The notes under the pieces: generated by a model | The model's input: only the letters and a program-made list of their open reading frames with translations | Database searches by the model: none | Told to the model about the DNA's origin: nothing | Translations under genes and position numbers: made by a program | Source of the DNA: Trochalopteron elliotii | Lineage: Eukaryota; Chordata; Aves; Passeriformes; Leiothrichidae | NCBI GenBank assembly: GCA_024734555.1 | Contig: JANPWX010000029.1 | Coordinates: 2,857,536 to 2,921,535, forward strand | Direction: 5' to 3' | Length of the DNA: 64,000 bases | Shown here: in pieces, positions 12,281 through 25,343 of the stretch | How positions within the stretch are numbered: position 1 is the first letter of the stretch | Layout: the number at the start of each line of letters is the position of its first letter

Positions 12281-15200
12281 AACTTAGAACACCCGACAGA
12301 TAATTTCCTCCAGAGAGAGGAAATAGAGCTCAGAACCTTGATCCTGCCTAATGCTGTTTATTTCCAGAATCTCCATGTAATCCGAAGTGAACAGAGCAGT
12401 CAACACCCTCAGCACTGCAGCACATGGAAACCCTCTGGAAACTGGGAAAGAACAGGATCCCTGACCATGGAAGAGACTTGGAACTGCTGAATACAATTCT
12501 GTTGTTTAAAATATCCCTCACAGACACCTGCGCTACGCTGCTTGAAGACAGATGTTGGCAAATCCAAAACTCAGAAGTCTGAGCTCTGTTTTCTCAATAG
12601 AAAAGTGAAGATAAGTGTTGGGAAAGATCTTAAAGACTGGCAGTTCAGATAAGATTCACCCTTTAATTTATTCCAGTAAAGGTCTTGACATGATTATGAA
12701 TTGAAAAAAAAAAATCACTGATTTAATTTATTTCAGAAGGTTGGCCCTTCAACTTGATTTCAGAACCTACAAGCCAAAAAACCATTACTTCATTCCAAGA
12801 GGATTCAGGTCCAAACCTTTCTTAAGTTCCCTTTTAAAGGGAGTATCTCAGCATAGGAAATTCTGTAACTGAATTCTCAGCCGAAGGATACATTCAGGAG
12901 AAAACAATGGAGTGCTGAATGCTGGGCTAGACAACTCCAGCTCCAGAGCTTTGTGAAGCAGAAGAGAGTAAATGGGAAAAGAATACACCTCTCAATGCTG
13001 TGTTCTCATGAGGAGTTTGGGTTTCTTCACAATAACATATGGGATCTTTTCTCCATTCCCTACAAGTTACCTTAAGCATCACTGCCTTAAATGTTTGCTA
13101 CATTATGAGCATGAAATGCAGTGATTACAGATCATTTCTTTTTTGCATGAGTAGCAAGAAAGATGTCAGGAATCTTTCACTGGAAATATTTTTCACTTCC
13201 TACTCTGTACATTTGCTTGCTATGAAATTTTTGGGAGGAAATCCGAGAGTTACCACATCCGGGGATGCATATGTATCTGATGTTGTTTAGAAGAATACAG
13301 TATTCATCTCCTGCCAGAGCTAAAGATCTCATGGCATATTTAAGGGAAACATCAAATTGCATTTAAAAAATGGCTAGAACATACAGAGAGAGTTTATTCC
13401 TCCAAATTATACCCTTGTTATGCCAGAAATAGTCTTCTCCTCTAACTCCCTTTGCTTGGTGACTGCAAAGGCACGGAACAAACGCTCGACGTTTGCAGCC
13501 CTTTCTGTACGTGTGGTTTCTGATCACAGGGAGCTGGTTCCCTGCCTGACCACCTGGAACAGGCACTGCAAACAAACCAATGTGCCCCAGATGCACAGAG
13601 ATGCAAAGCCCTGATTAGGGCACTGACAGGATGACTGGCTCCTGGCACTCTTGAGAACAGCGATATGGCAATTCTACAGCCAAACTCTCCCAACTGAGCC
13701 CTTAGGGGAACTCCATCCATCCCAAAATACCACTGCTAAAATAGGCAGAGGGATTATTTCACTAGATTGGGAGTCATCATTGTCCTGTCCAAAGCATCTC
13801 TAACAGTTCCAGGAGCACATTTAAGAACTCATGGTGCAATGGGCACGATGATGGAGGAACAGGAGGTCTGTAACAGCACTCAGGGGGCACTGCTCATACC
13901 TACATCATTCCCTCAGACACTGATGCCAAATTCTGAAACAGTCATCTATGAAAATCAACAATTTATTTTCTCCCTAAACCCAGCTGCAATAATTTATCCT
14001 CCTTCACTTGTGCAACTTGAGATTCACCATTCCCACATTTCCTAGGACAGTACAACCAACAGGGGTGCAAAGTATGCAGGGAGGAATTAATATCCAGCAG
14101 CAGCTCCAAATCCTTCAAGATGTTTTTCAGCACTCACTATAGATGTTCCTAAAAGCACTGTGTTAATGCCTGAGCATTGCTCACAGCCATGAGAGTGTTG
14201 CTTTATTTCCTCAATGAAGACTTCACACAACCGGTGAAATAACCAGAGCACAAAGTTATAAACAGCACAACTGGCCATGGATTACAGCACCAAGTAACAG
14301 ACTTTGTGTTTTGATGTTATAAAGCACTGGGGGGAAAAAAAGAGTTCTTACAAAAAACATCTGTCTCCTTCCTTACAATAAACAAAACCCCTTTACAAAA
14401 GCCGGAGTTGCACAATGATTACACAAACTGAGGAATCATTTTATCAAAAGCAGGACAACGAAATCCTCAAAGAATCCTCTCTTGTAGGAAAACAAGCACA
14501 GAGATTCCAGATTTTTTACATGCCCTGCACAAGCTGTTTACTTCAGCCAAGACTGCTGAAGTAAATGCCCAGCAATGCTCAGCACAAGGGAGGCTGCACT
14601 CCATGGGATGTGTCCCCTCCTGTTATCCCACCAAGGATTTCCAAGGGCACAGCTCCCTTCCCACACCTGGGACACGCTGACAGACACACCTGACACGAGC
14701 TGTATCCTCTGTCCCTGCCTACACTGGGATATTGCACATTTTTAAAACAGACCTTGGAACAAGAGCAACCCAGCAGAGCCAGTGATGGAGGTGACAATCT
14801 CACAGCTGAGTCATGCAGGAGACAATCCCCAATTTCCAGCATCAGGGGAAAGAGCTGATGAAAAATCAAGAGACTTTTGCTGAACCACTGCCTTTTCCTC
14901 CTAGAGTTGAAGAACCCCCAATTCACCCATTTTTTTTTTAAAGTCATTATTTTAACAAACCACAGATTTTGGAGTGCCCCACTCCTGTTCACCTTTTGTT
15001 GCATTCTGCAAAAAGTTTTATTTTATGGAAATAAAATGCAATATCCACATTACTTACTAAAGGATTAAGCTTTTAATTTTTTTTCTTTTTTAATATTTTC
15101 ACTGGGGAGTGAAGAACTAGCCAGTCCACTGGCATGGATTTGAGGCTGGAGCTCTTGGGGGTTTCCTTGGTTAGCCTTTATAGTGGGGTTTTGTTTGTTC

Positions 15201-15716
15201 ATTTCAACAGGATTAAATGCATTTTGAGCAAGATTTCCATGTAATTGTAATACTGAATTTCCACATTACTTGATTTACAAGTTTCAGGCTCCAATGAGTC
15301 TTAATAATTGTCCTTTTTGTGGTACAGCTGAATTGTTGGAGGACATAAGTGCCCTACACACATTCCATTGGGATCTGTCTGACATTCAGCATCAGTAAAG
15401 ATAAAATTCAGGCACTAATGTGTTTCACAGATACTCTCTCATATCACACAGTGCTGTCACCTCACAAAACATGAGATAAGTATAAATAAAATGTCCACTC
15501 TTTCCAAAGGCAAAAATCCTCCAGCACACAGCTAAAAGAGAAATGACGTTTGCACCTGAACTTAAAAACTAAAAAGGGAAAAAAAGGGGAAATTGTACTC
15601 TGAAATTATCCCATATCTCACAAAACTTTCTGCTTCTCCTAAAGCTTGCTCTTTCCAGAAAATTCATTAATTTAACAGACTTTTTTCGTCATATGCAGCA
15701 GTTTCTGTATGTAGAT

Positions 15717-15780
15717 TGCACATATTCATTCTTGTGAAGCAACTCGGAAGACTTATGAAGCAACTCAGCAAGAATGTGCA
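15717..15780. repeat. small inverted and direct repeat cluster
   Basis: The arms CATTCTTG (15727-15734) and CAAGAATG (15769-15776) are perfect reverse complements, extended by TGCA on each outer side (15717-15720 and 15777-15780) with a 6-base bulge on the left. The 34-base loop holds two copies of TGAAGCAACTC. The stem is short for the loop size, so a functional hairpin is doubtful. Confidence 0.45.
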
Positions 15781-18700
15781 TCAGAATAGCAGTTTATATG
15801 CAAATATTTCAACTGGAAAGACATAAATTGTGTTTAGAAAGTGAAAGACTAGGAAATATTTCCTTCAGGGATCACCCCTGCAGCCGTACATGTCAAAAGT
15901 CCTAATTAACAGCTGGGCGCAGACACCAGAATACCACACAATAACACAATTTAAATTAAGTAACAGTTGTGAAAGAAAAAAAATGTTTATTTTGTAGATT
16001 TTTCAATGTTAGATTCATGTTTGGCATCCACAGAGCCGTTGCACGCTTTCACACATAGAACTAGGGCAGGTATTTGGGACTCCATTCTGTGCACTGCAGA
16101 GCTCAACTCGAGGGGACTTTTCCATTTTCCAAAGATCTTGGCAAGCACAAAACTAAAATATGCTTATTTGATAAGAGGTACTACACACTGAGGAATTCAC
16201 ACATGTGTGAAATACAGACTGGAGCTGGCGGAACCACAACGTGCACTGATGAACCTTCTGCCAAATTTTCTTTACCAAGAGCACTGCTTGTTAGATTGCC
16301 TTGGCAATAACATTTGGTTAAATACGATCCTGACACTGAGGGCCAAATTTGACAGTCATTAGATTGCAAAACAAATCAGCTAATAGAAATCAGATATGAT
16401 TAGATTCATCCCAGAGACACTTTTGCAAACATTTGATTTCAGTTAGTGATACGCTGGTTTACTCCGGTTCGACACAAATCTCAGACCATTTACATAAATT
16501 TTCTTCTGAAAAAACAGATCTGTCTTTTACGCACTGAAGTTGAAAAGATGCCTTCAACAAGTGGGGGATTTCTTGGCACAGGTCTCTGCTGAGAAACACA
16601 TTGGTAGAATTTTCTACTGACTAATTAGTGGCATGTCCTATTTGCCTATTGATTTATGGCTTCTGATTAGACTGGCTGGGGAATGCATTACAAAACAGCA
16701 TCCTCTCTCTGAGGTTGTTTTATTTTGGGCGAGCCTGCTACTCATTTTCAGATACAGAGGTCCTCTTAAATAGAATGCAAAATGAAGGCTGTCATAAGTA
16801 TAAATGTGTGTACAATCGAGTTCTATTACACGCTTTGATAGCACAAATGGAGGTCTTACCCCACAATTTTCCCTGCTCAACACAGACTGCCTATTTTGTG
16901 CTCCTGACGTGGTTATTATTGCAACCACTGAAATTAAAATGAGACTGCCTTACATTCAGGGTAGTATTTTTGAGAGCTTCTTTTCTTCACACACAAACCC
17001 ATCTTCCTTTCTTTGATAAGTGATCTTTGCAAAATGGCACCACCTGGGTAACGCTTTCCTGTCCACTTCTGCAAATAAACCAGAGTTCCCAGAGATTCCC
17101 CTTAAATTCTGATTATTCCAGTGAGATCTTGGTTCTCATCAGATCTTGGGATGAACAAGACAAAGGAGTTCAAAGCCGTGAAAGTTTACACAAACATGCC
17201 ATTAACACAAGCCACGAGCATCAGGCATCAAGTGCCACTGAATATATTAATATCTGCAAGCAAACTTCTCCCAGTATTAATCATAAAGCCAAATGAGAAA
17301 TGTAGAAATATTTTAAAAAGGAAAAAAAGCATCCTCTGACTGTATAATCCTCATGAGGTTTGCAGGCCACAGAATGCAGGATAACAGCATTCCTCCCATA
17401 CCAATCCCTCGCTTGAAGAAATCAGGCCTGGAATCAGTTTCTAAAACTCATTTAGCAGACCTGTTTTTCCCAAAGTTGAGAGAATAGACTGAAATTCAAA
17501 GAAATCTGCAGATGTGAAAAACAATGGATGCTCCTAATTAATCAATCACTCCCCCAAAAAAGTTTTAACATCTCCCTATTTTAGAAGTAATTTTTAAACT
17601 TTTGTAAATGTTAAAATATGATAATTTCACATGCATAATACTAAAGGAACTCAGAAGTAATTAACGGTTAAAGGGTTCATAGAAATTTAGCTGGGAAAGA
17701 ATTCATGTGCACAAATAAAAATTAATGTGCATCTCAGAAATTTCAATTCTGGAACATTACAATTTGCCCAAATTCGTGCAATGTGATATGGTCAGTCCCA
17801 GAGGAAAAGCATGGGGGCCACCCATATTATACCCATATGCAGGGGAAGATACATTGTAAAACTTTATGCCAAAAGAAAATTTAGAAAAGGACTTAAATAT
17901 CTTGAAGTGCATTTCTGTTTGAACGTAAACAAAGCCTGTGTATTTTGAGATCCTCCAAAAATCCTGACAAACCAAAAAATTAAAATACAAGCACGTGTAG
18001 ACAAGAGAAACCTCCAAAAAGCAACACCATCAGAAAGCAAACAACCCTGCAAACAGCACAGAGCTGACAGGAATGTCAAAACATGGGCAAGTGGTGATAC
18101 TGAAGCATCTATCAACATTCCTTCCTGGAGCAAAAAATGTTGGTGAAATAAAGCCCATTTCACAGGGTACGTTTTGCCAAATCTGACAAAAGTGCTCTCT
18201 CAGTGCTTGTCCATCCATTCACAGTAGTCATTTACAGAACTATCTGTAATCTGAGCTGCACTGGTCTCCACATGGCTGAATATTCTCTGCTGAAAATGAT
18301 TTTTTTTAAAAAAGTCAAAAGCTGCTCGTCATGTTTGGGAAGAGTCCTGATGTGCAGGGCCTGGTGCTGCAGTTGTGTGCATTGCAGCAAGGCTGCAGGT
18401 CATGCCTGACTGCAGATGCAATCGTGCAAGCATTGCATGCTGGAGCTGCAGATGCACAAGCCAACAGATTTACTCATTTAGGGTTAAAGTCTGTAAATGA
18501 CCATTGGTCACCCCGAGCCTCTCCTCATTATTCTGTATTTAACACTGCCTGCCACTGAGAGGGCACAAACTCACCTCAGGAGAACGAGCCTTAATTTGCC
18601 TGAGAGATGTGAGATTTGTTCACTGGGATTTAGCTCAAACTGACAGAAATCATGTTTGTATCTACACAAACATCCACACATTACTCTTTTCAATCCAGAC

Positions 18701-19863
18701 TGTTCCTTGATGATGTTCTTCCTTCACCCTGGCTTAGGGCTGATCCTTCCATGAAGCTCAGCTAACAGCACTTGCACTTTAATTCATCTCCAAGTATTTC
18801 CATTTTTTCCCTTTTAAAACACGCAGTTTAAAGCTTTAGAGAATAGAATAATCTGATATTTTGTTAAACATTAATTCAAACAGACAATATGTCAACTTTT
18901 TTCCTAAACATTTTTGAATGTCCCTATGATTTCACTCCTTAAAATGTACTTTATTCAATTGGCAAGAACTGCTGCAAGCAGTGACTGAGAAGCTGCTGCT
19001 CTTATTTCTTTTTCTGCTGGGCTCTGAGAGCCACTCCACCTGCACCATGCTCAGTTACTCTCTCAGATGGAGCCAAAGTCTCAGGGAATTACATCCTTTG
19101 GCACAGGCTGGTCAGTCATCAAATAAACCTGCAGGAAACCTTTCTCCTGCTGCTCAAAGAATGACCCAAAATTTCAAGGATCCAATCTCTGAGCTTCCCT
19201 TCTACAGATTCCCATCTGTGCTGTGCACAGGGTGACTCCACAAGTGTTTCAGGCACAAATAAACCAGAGCTGTGTTTTGGAGGGAGTTTTATATTCCCAG
19301 GTGTCAAACTCCCTGGTAGAAAAAGGGTGGTGTAACCATGTGAACCCACAGGCACAGGTATTTTCCTTGAAATGTAAAAAACATTTGCCAGTGGACACTG
19401 TTTTGTCGAAGAGATTGTGATGCAAATGAAAAGAAAGCAGGATTTTCACTGTAACTTGTGAAATCACACAGAACATATGGACCTGTGGGCACAGAGCCAA
19501 CACTGGAGCCACTCAGGACACCACAGCCAAAGCTTTAAGGTGGCAAGCCCAACAAGGGGAGCCTTACCTGCCCCAGATTCAGAAGAAATTCTGCACGTAA
19601 GGATCCAGAAAGAGCCCACATGAAGAACCAATACCAGTTTGGGGCTGATTTCCTGAAGTTTAGCATAAAACTTTCTATTCTCACACACTCATTGCTAAAC
19701 ACTGATTTTCTGTAAAACAGCATCATTTCACCTAACGTGACAGAAACACTGAAATTCATTTTTCTCCCTCAGTCCCTGTGCTAATGACACATTTATTCTA
19801 AACAGGATTTACCCATCCTGTTCTTTTGGACTGGCTCTAAAAACCAAGGCAGTCACATCACAC

Positions 19864-19985
19864 CTCCCCAGATCTGAGCTTTCCCACTGCCCCATCACTG
19901 CTGACATCCACAATGGTGCCTCTCACCACGGCATCTGTGAATACCTTAAATATATCACTAGCAGATCCAAAGAAAGGTGCAATAT
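19864..19985 (-). other. candidate coding exon, unidentified
   Basis: On the minus strand an acceptor-like CATCTGCTTTTGCAG is followed by 122 nt open in one frame, then a donor-like GAG/GTGTGA. The 40-residue translation begins IAPFFGSASDIFK and continues with FTDAVVRGTIVDVSSDG. It is rich in G/A at first codon positions and has a globular-protein composition, unlike most frames here. The surrounding open frame runs 19858-20043 (61 codons). I do not recognise the peptide, see no partner exons nearby, and no CpG island marks a promoter. It could be a real exon of a gene whose introns fill this region, an alternative or decayed exon, or chance. Confidence 0.25.
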
Positions 19986-22900
19986 CTGCAAAAGCAGATG
20001 GTGTAATAGGCCTGGCCAGTTGGATAAAAGCCCAGGTTTTCATACCTTAAAATCAATTGAAAGCTTGAGCAAAATGAATCCAACAGCTCTCTGAATACGT
20101 CCAGATTTGCACTTCAGCATAGTTTTTGCATGAGCAATCTCTCTTTAAAGAGTCTGGAGCAGTGCTTACCAAGAGAAATGGAGAAAGCATGTTGCCATGT
20201 AATGAAAGTAAAACCAGAATCTAGAATACAAACTGATGACTGCTATATAGCACATAAAAATAATGAGAAATTGAAAAGCGAGAGACAATGAGGCAAACAG
20301 CTTCAAAGGATAAAACATTCCCCCAAAATGTCACAGTTATATCCATGGCAGAGAGCATTCATCAAAGGAACTCTCCCAGAGCGTGCTATTTGTCCTCTTA
20401 CAACCTGAAATTTGGATTTGTATGTTTTCTTCCACCACTTCACACTCAAAAGCCTCAAAGGAGCATCCAAAGCAAACAGAGACCCCATGAGAAAACCCTC
20501 GTGACCCCAAATGTTATAATGGACTTTAATGTTCACCTTTTGAGCTGTAAGCCTACAGCAGGGGCCCTCAGGGTATATCAGTGCACCAATATTTCCAGCA
20601 GGAAGAGCCTCTCAAAAGCATGAAAGAACGTAACAGAAAGTGGATTTTTTTAATGATTTGCCTTAACATTTGCAGTGGGACTGCTATCTACAGTTAGCTG
20701 TTTCAACAAAAACACCTGCTTGCTTGAGAAAAAAGGCACTATGAGAAGTGTTGATATGAAGAGATTAAACCAAAGAGGACTTATTTAAATCCTTGATTTC
20801 TTCAGAAATAAAGTTTATCTTCCATTTGATCAAAAAGACAAAAATGTAACTCTTGTATACTAAAAGGCTGCTACAAAATATATACAGGAACAGAAATTTG
20901 TAGCACCCAGAGGCAAACATTTAACACTCAGATGGGGAAATACAATATTATTAAATGTTCAACATTACAACTCACTATCAACACTTATTTACCTACACTC
21001 ACACAATGGCTAAAACCAGCCTCATGCCCTGAGGCTTCCCTTGCTCAGCTGGGAGAGAAGTGAGATCTTTTTCCTCCTCTTGAACCTCAGTTAGAAATAA
21101 GTTTTTAAAAAATCTTTCTAATTATTTTAGCCTAGTAAAATTATTTTTAATTGCTATTATTTCTTCTGGACTATTACAGGTTAGCCACAACACATGGCAG
21201 GGTAAGGGGGAGTACAAATTTCTGCTTTCAGACCACATGGGTGACAATGTAGTTTTCCATCAGAGTAACCTTACTCCATAAAGAGAATGGTCATTGATTC
21301 TGAGTATTTTTTTCTGCTTGTAAAATAGAACTGGGCTTTTCATTCTAATTCTTTCTGTAACTGAAGACACAACTAGCTTGAGGAAGATGTAGTATTTTTT
21401 GGGCAAGTCTTTCAGGTCTTACAAACTGGTGCTCTACTGGGGTCTGTGCCCACTGGGGAACAACTCCCCTGTCAGGATCAATAATATGTCCAGGAGCTGC
21501 AGCAGCTTTGGGTTTAGTGAAGTGGGATCCAGGTGAACTGGAGAGCTTGGAATTCCAGAAACTGAAATAAAGGGGCTTAAACAGCACCTCAGGGTCTCAG
21601 GCACCATAAAACTACAAACCTTTCAGCAACCAAATGCTGTCTCTTGGGAGATTATATTTCTTATACAAGACTAGATTTATTCTAATATTTTATCTCTTGG
21701 AATCCTCTGAGCTGTTAAAAAGTCAGCCTGAAACCTGTGTTCTCTTCTGCCCAGAAAGATGACCTCTGAAACCCACTCCCATATTTTGATACTCCCTTCA
21801 GTTATCAAATACTTTAAACATTTGCAAGCTAAAACCTTGATGTTTTTAAATGGCACAATTTTATCCATCCAAAGTAAAACCCACTTGAGCAAGAAGTATC
21901 ACTGCTTGGTTTTGCAGCTAACATTTCTTTATAACTTCATTTAAACTTAGATTTCCTTATTCAGTGCACTATTCTTAAATTTCTGAAACTTAAGGAACCA
22001 TAAAAATGTATAATAAGAAGAAAAATACATGTTGGCATTCAACAAAAATACTTTGGAAACTGGATATTTGAAAGATAACAAATTGAATTAGCTGGTGGTC
22101 TTAATGCTCAAAAGAAAAAGCAAAGACTTCTTGGAGTGGTGGCAAGAAAGAAGATAGGGAGCCCTGCAGTCTATTTTTTAACCAATTTGATGTTCACATG
22201 CAATTTACAAACCCAAGCAACAAAAAAGCCCACATTATTTGGTTCACACCAATTATTTCCTCACATAAAAAAACAAGAAAAAGATGACATATTACACTGC
22301 AAATTTCTGAGCTATTTAAAATTTAGAAAGGGAAGCAGAGACAGCTCTGGCCAGAGCCTCTCCCAGCTCTGTCCCTTCCTTTCTGTGTTCCTGCACACTT
22401 GGTAATTCCTCTCCTCCATTTCTCCTTTGGCTCCTTTGCCTTTCCTGGCCTCCTCACCAGCCTCTCTCTGGACTCCAGTATTTTAACAATTTTGTACCTG
22501 CAATCCTTGTCTCTGCCTCTGCCCTGCACCTGCCCCTCAGGGCGCTGCTGGATATTTACACCTCATCATAGGGAGCACTGTAAAATCAGCCCCAAGTCAG
22601 GCTCTAGGGCCAAAATGTTTACCCTCCAAGTTCTTGATGTCATAATAACATATATTAAGTATTTATTTAAAATCTTTGTGCTCAAAGGCCATTTTTTTTT
22701 TCAGTCAAAGCAACTTTAGTTGGGGTTTTCACCTACTGTTGAAATTATTGTAATATTTCTATCAAGCTGAACCTATCTAAATAACCTGTGTTTTTTAAAT
22801 TAAAGAAGCATCACTGCTAAAGCAGTATCTATAATATTGTCATATTTTTAATCAAATTCATTGAGAAACCTGCTACAAAGAAAACAAACCCATATATTGC

Positions 22901-24337
22901 AAAAACTATTTCTTTTTACATCACTGGAAATGTTTAAAATACAACTTTCTGATAGAACCTTACTGGATTGGGATATTCTGTGCACAGAAGTAACATCCTA
23001 CATTATAATAATCACACAAACCTGTGCTATGTCAACTAAGTCAGTGCTCTGCCATAATGTCATTATCTCTCTTGACCACCACAGCCCCATTGTGAGAAGC
23101 TATTTACATCTTTCATTCGTTCTTGTAGCATTAATTGACATTTCTGACCTAGAAAGGTTATGATGCTTTCAAATCAAAACTCAGGTTTTCTAACTGTGTG
23201 GCCACTTTTTCCTTAAAACAACAAAGTATAACCATTGTATCTCTACAATAGATTTAATTTTCTCCCAGTCCCCTCTCAAGGCACTGAATTGCCACATTTT
23301 CAAGAGATTGGTTTTCAAGAGCCCTTCCCACTCTACACCAACCTCTGCACCAAGCCCAGGCAGCAGCTCCAGGAAATGTAATTACTGAACAGCCTTGTAT
23401 ATTTTGTAACTTGAACTGGAGAACTCCATTCTTCTAAATTCCCCTAATCAATCTTTAGCACAAGAAAACCTTTTAATTGGAGCCACCAAAAAAAAAAAAA
23501 GTCCCTTATTAAAAGACCACACAACAGAAAGGAAAGAGGACATAAGTTTTAGGTTTGTTTATTTTACATAAACTGCAGGAATTTTTAATCCCTTCAAGGA
23601 CATTCAAAGCAGTTTGTTAAACATATGCCATTTCTCTGCTAGTCCCTATTTCTGTCATCATTTACCAGTTGCTTTAACTTAAAAAGATAATCCATACTTT
23701 GTTCCTCAAGCAACAGGCAGACATGGATAACAAAATAAACTGAAGACAACGTAATTGTCTTCCTAGCAATGTGACCCCAAATACATGAAACTTCAGCTTA
23801 AATACATGAATTTGTTGCTAAGAGAGGATTAAGCAGTTGGTCCCTTTTACTGGTACAGAGCATGGTAAAGACCCAGGTGTGTGACACTTGCAGATGCAGC
23901 TGCAGGCACTCAGAGTTTGTCCCTGTTCACATAATTTATTATTTACACAATTCCACTGCAGGAGTTGTGCAGTCTCTGCAATGCTCAGGTCAGCAAACAC
24001 ACTGTGCTTAGACCATAAGCAGCTCCAATTAAATCTGCCTGAAAACTCCCACCTAAATTCAAACAGCTTTCTTGTGTCTTAGCACCTTTTTGTCCTGCAG
24101 AAGTTCAGCAGGCACAGGAAACAAGACTCCCTAACATCAGAGGGGAACCTGTGGAGGCTTCACACCTGCCAACTCCTCAGTGACTTCACAAACTCATCAA
24201 TATCCAAACGTGCTCCTTCCATGAGGCTGAAGTTCAATTTACAGGAACACACACTGCCATCCTCCCTTTTCCAGCTTTCCCCACAGTTTAACTGGTACCA
24301 ACCCAGGTACCAAACCATGCAAGCACCACTCTCCCAG
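19986..24337. other. unique non-coding sequence
   Basis: AT-rich unique DNA with a 13-nt poly-A at 23488-23500. Frames at 20288-20623 (+), 22399-22719 (+) and 22861-23163 (+) are about 100 codons, have no domain signature and look like chance. If the 19.9-kb exon is real, its 5' partner on the minus strand would lie in this direction, but I could not pick one out. Confidence 0.5.
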
Positions 24338-24446
24338 CAGCTCTGAAACCACCAAACCCTCCTGCAGCTCTGAAACCACCAATCCCTCCTGCAGCTCTGA
24401 AACCACCAATCCCTCCTGCAGCTCTGAAACCACCAAACCCTCCTGC
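24338..24446. repeat. 27-bp minisatellite, four copies
   Basis: GCTCTGAAACCACCAA recurs at 24340, 24367, 24394 and 24421, exactly 27 bases apart. The copies are nearly identical, differing mainly at an A/T base in CCAAACCC versus CCAATCCC. The period is a multiple of three, so minus-strand frames stay open and translate as a nine-residue repeat (VSELQEGLV in one frame, WWFQSCRRD in another). The two equally open readings show this is a consequence of the period. The high similarity implies a recent expansion. Confidence 0.93.
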
Positions 24447-24558
24447 TGGGCATCCTGCACAGCCTGGTCAGCACATCAGGCACACACATCCACTGCCTCT
24501 GCACATCCCTGCTCACACCCAGCAGCACCCCAAGCACCTCAGCATGGTTTGGGGTCAA

Positions 24559-24730
24559 ATAAATAGAAATAGACACATATAGAAATAGACACATACAGAA
24601 ATACAAATACGCAGAAATATATATCTATATATTCATATAAATATATAATATAAATATATAAATATAAATACATGTATAAAAATATAAATATATAAAAATA
24701 TAAATATATATAAAAATATATAAATGTAAT
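24559..24730. repeat. AT-rich simple repeat block (ATAGACAC then TATAAA)
   Basis: The block opens with an ATAGAAATAGACACAT unit repeated with decay, then becomes an irregular ATATAAATA run of more than 100 bases. It begins only about 110 bases after the 27-bp minisatellite. Such AT-rich tracts are prone to slippage and to sequencing and assembly error. The overlapping minus-strand frame rich in Tyr, Ile and Phe is an artefact of this composition. Confidence 0.9.
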
Positions 24731-25279
24731 TATAGGGTCAAATTTTGTGTTCCACAGAAAGTTAATGCTACATGAACGTTTAATGGGCAAAGTCAAAAAG
24801 GCTCCAGGTCTTCCAGGCCTGTGCCAGCCATGTGCTCACTGTGCACCCTCTGAGGAAATCCATCAGTGCACGTTACAAATTAAACCTGCCATACTCAGAA
24901 TTGTCTCTGCTTTTGCTGTCCCCCTCCGTGTGTCAGGTTATTCTCTACCTTGCTAAAGCCTAAAGACAACAGACTTTTGACACAAGCGTTTTCCAGGGTT
25001 CTCATTTTTGAGAGTGCAACAGTCCTTCCAAAAAGGTAAAAGATCTTGAGTCTACAAAAAAAATAGGCTTGAAAAACACTATTTTGTACACTCCAAAGAG
25101 CAACATTTGGACATAGTATGGTGCAGTCTTTAAAAAACGACATTTGGACAAAGTACTCACTGACATGATACAGATTTTTTTTTTTTAATAGGCAATATGT
25201 TAGATCCCAGAACACTTCATTTTCTTTGATGTGTACAGAGAAAAATAAAGGCTGTTAGTTCTACAGCAGCATTTTTTTT

Positions 25280-25343
25280 AAAAAACAAACAAACAAACAA
25301 ACCCAAAAAACCAAACCAAACAAAAAAACCAAACCAAAAACCA
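25280..25343. repeat. (CAAA)n / (CCAAA)n simple repeat
   Basis: About 64 bases of CAAA units grade into CCAAA and CAAAAAAA. The tract is imperfect, so it is probably an old microsatellite. Confidence 0.88.

Larger units (their letters stand above)
11651..19863. other. unique non-coding sequence
   Basis: Eight kilobases without a recognisable gene. The longest frame, 12041-12490 (+), runs through an A/C-rich simple tract at 12231-12280 and looks spurious. The frame at 14579-15004 (-, 141 codons) matches nothing I know. CpG-retaining patches near 16440-16540 are described under findings. No CR1 or LTR is visible. Confidence 0.5.

Noticed and set aside
12041..12490. 149-codon plus-strand frame
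   Set aside because: It passes through an A/C-rich simple repeat giving a Lys/Asn run, has no domain and has no splice-bounded structure.
24160..24606. 148-codon minus-strand frame with WWFQSCRRD repeats
   Set aside because: It is produced by the 27-bp tandem array, and another frame across the same array is equally open.
24539..24796. Tyr/Phe/Ile-rich minus-strand frame resembling a membrane protein
   Set aside because: It is a translation of the ATATAAATA simple repeat.
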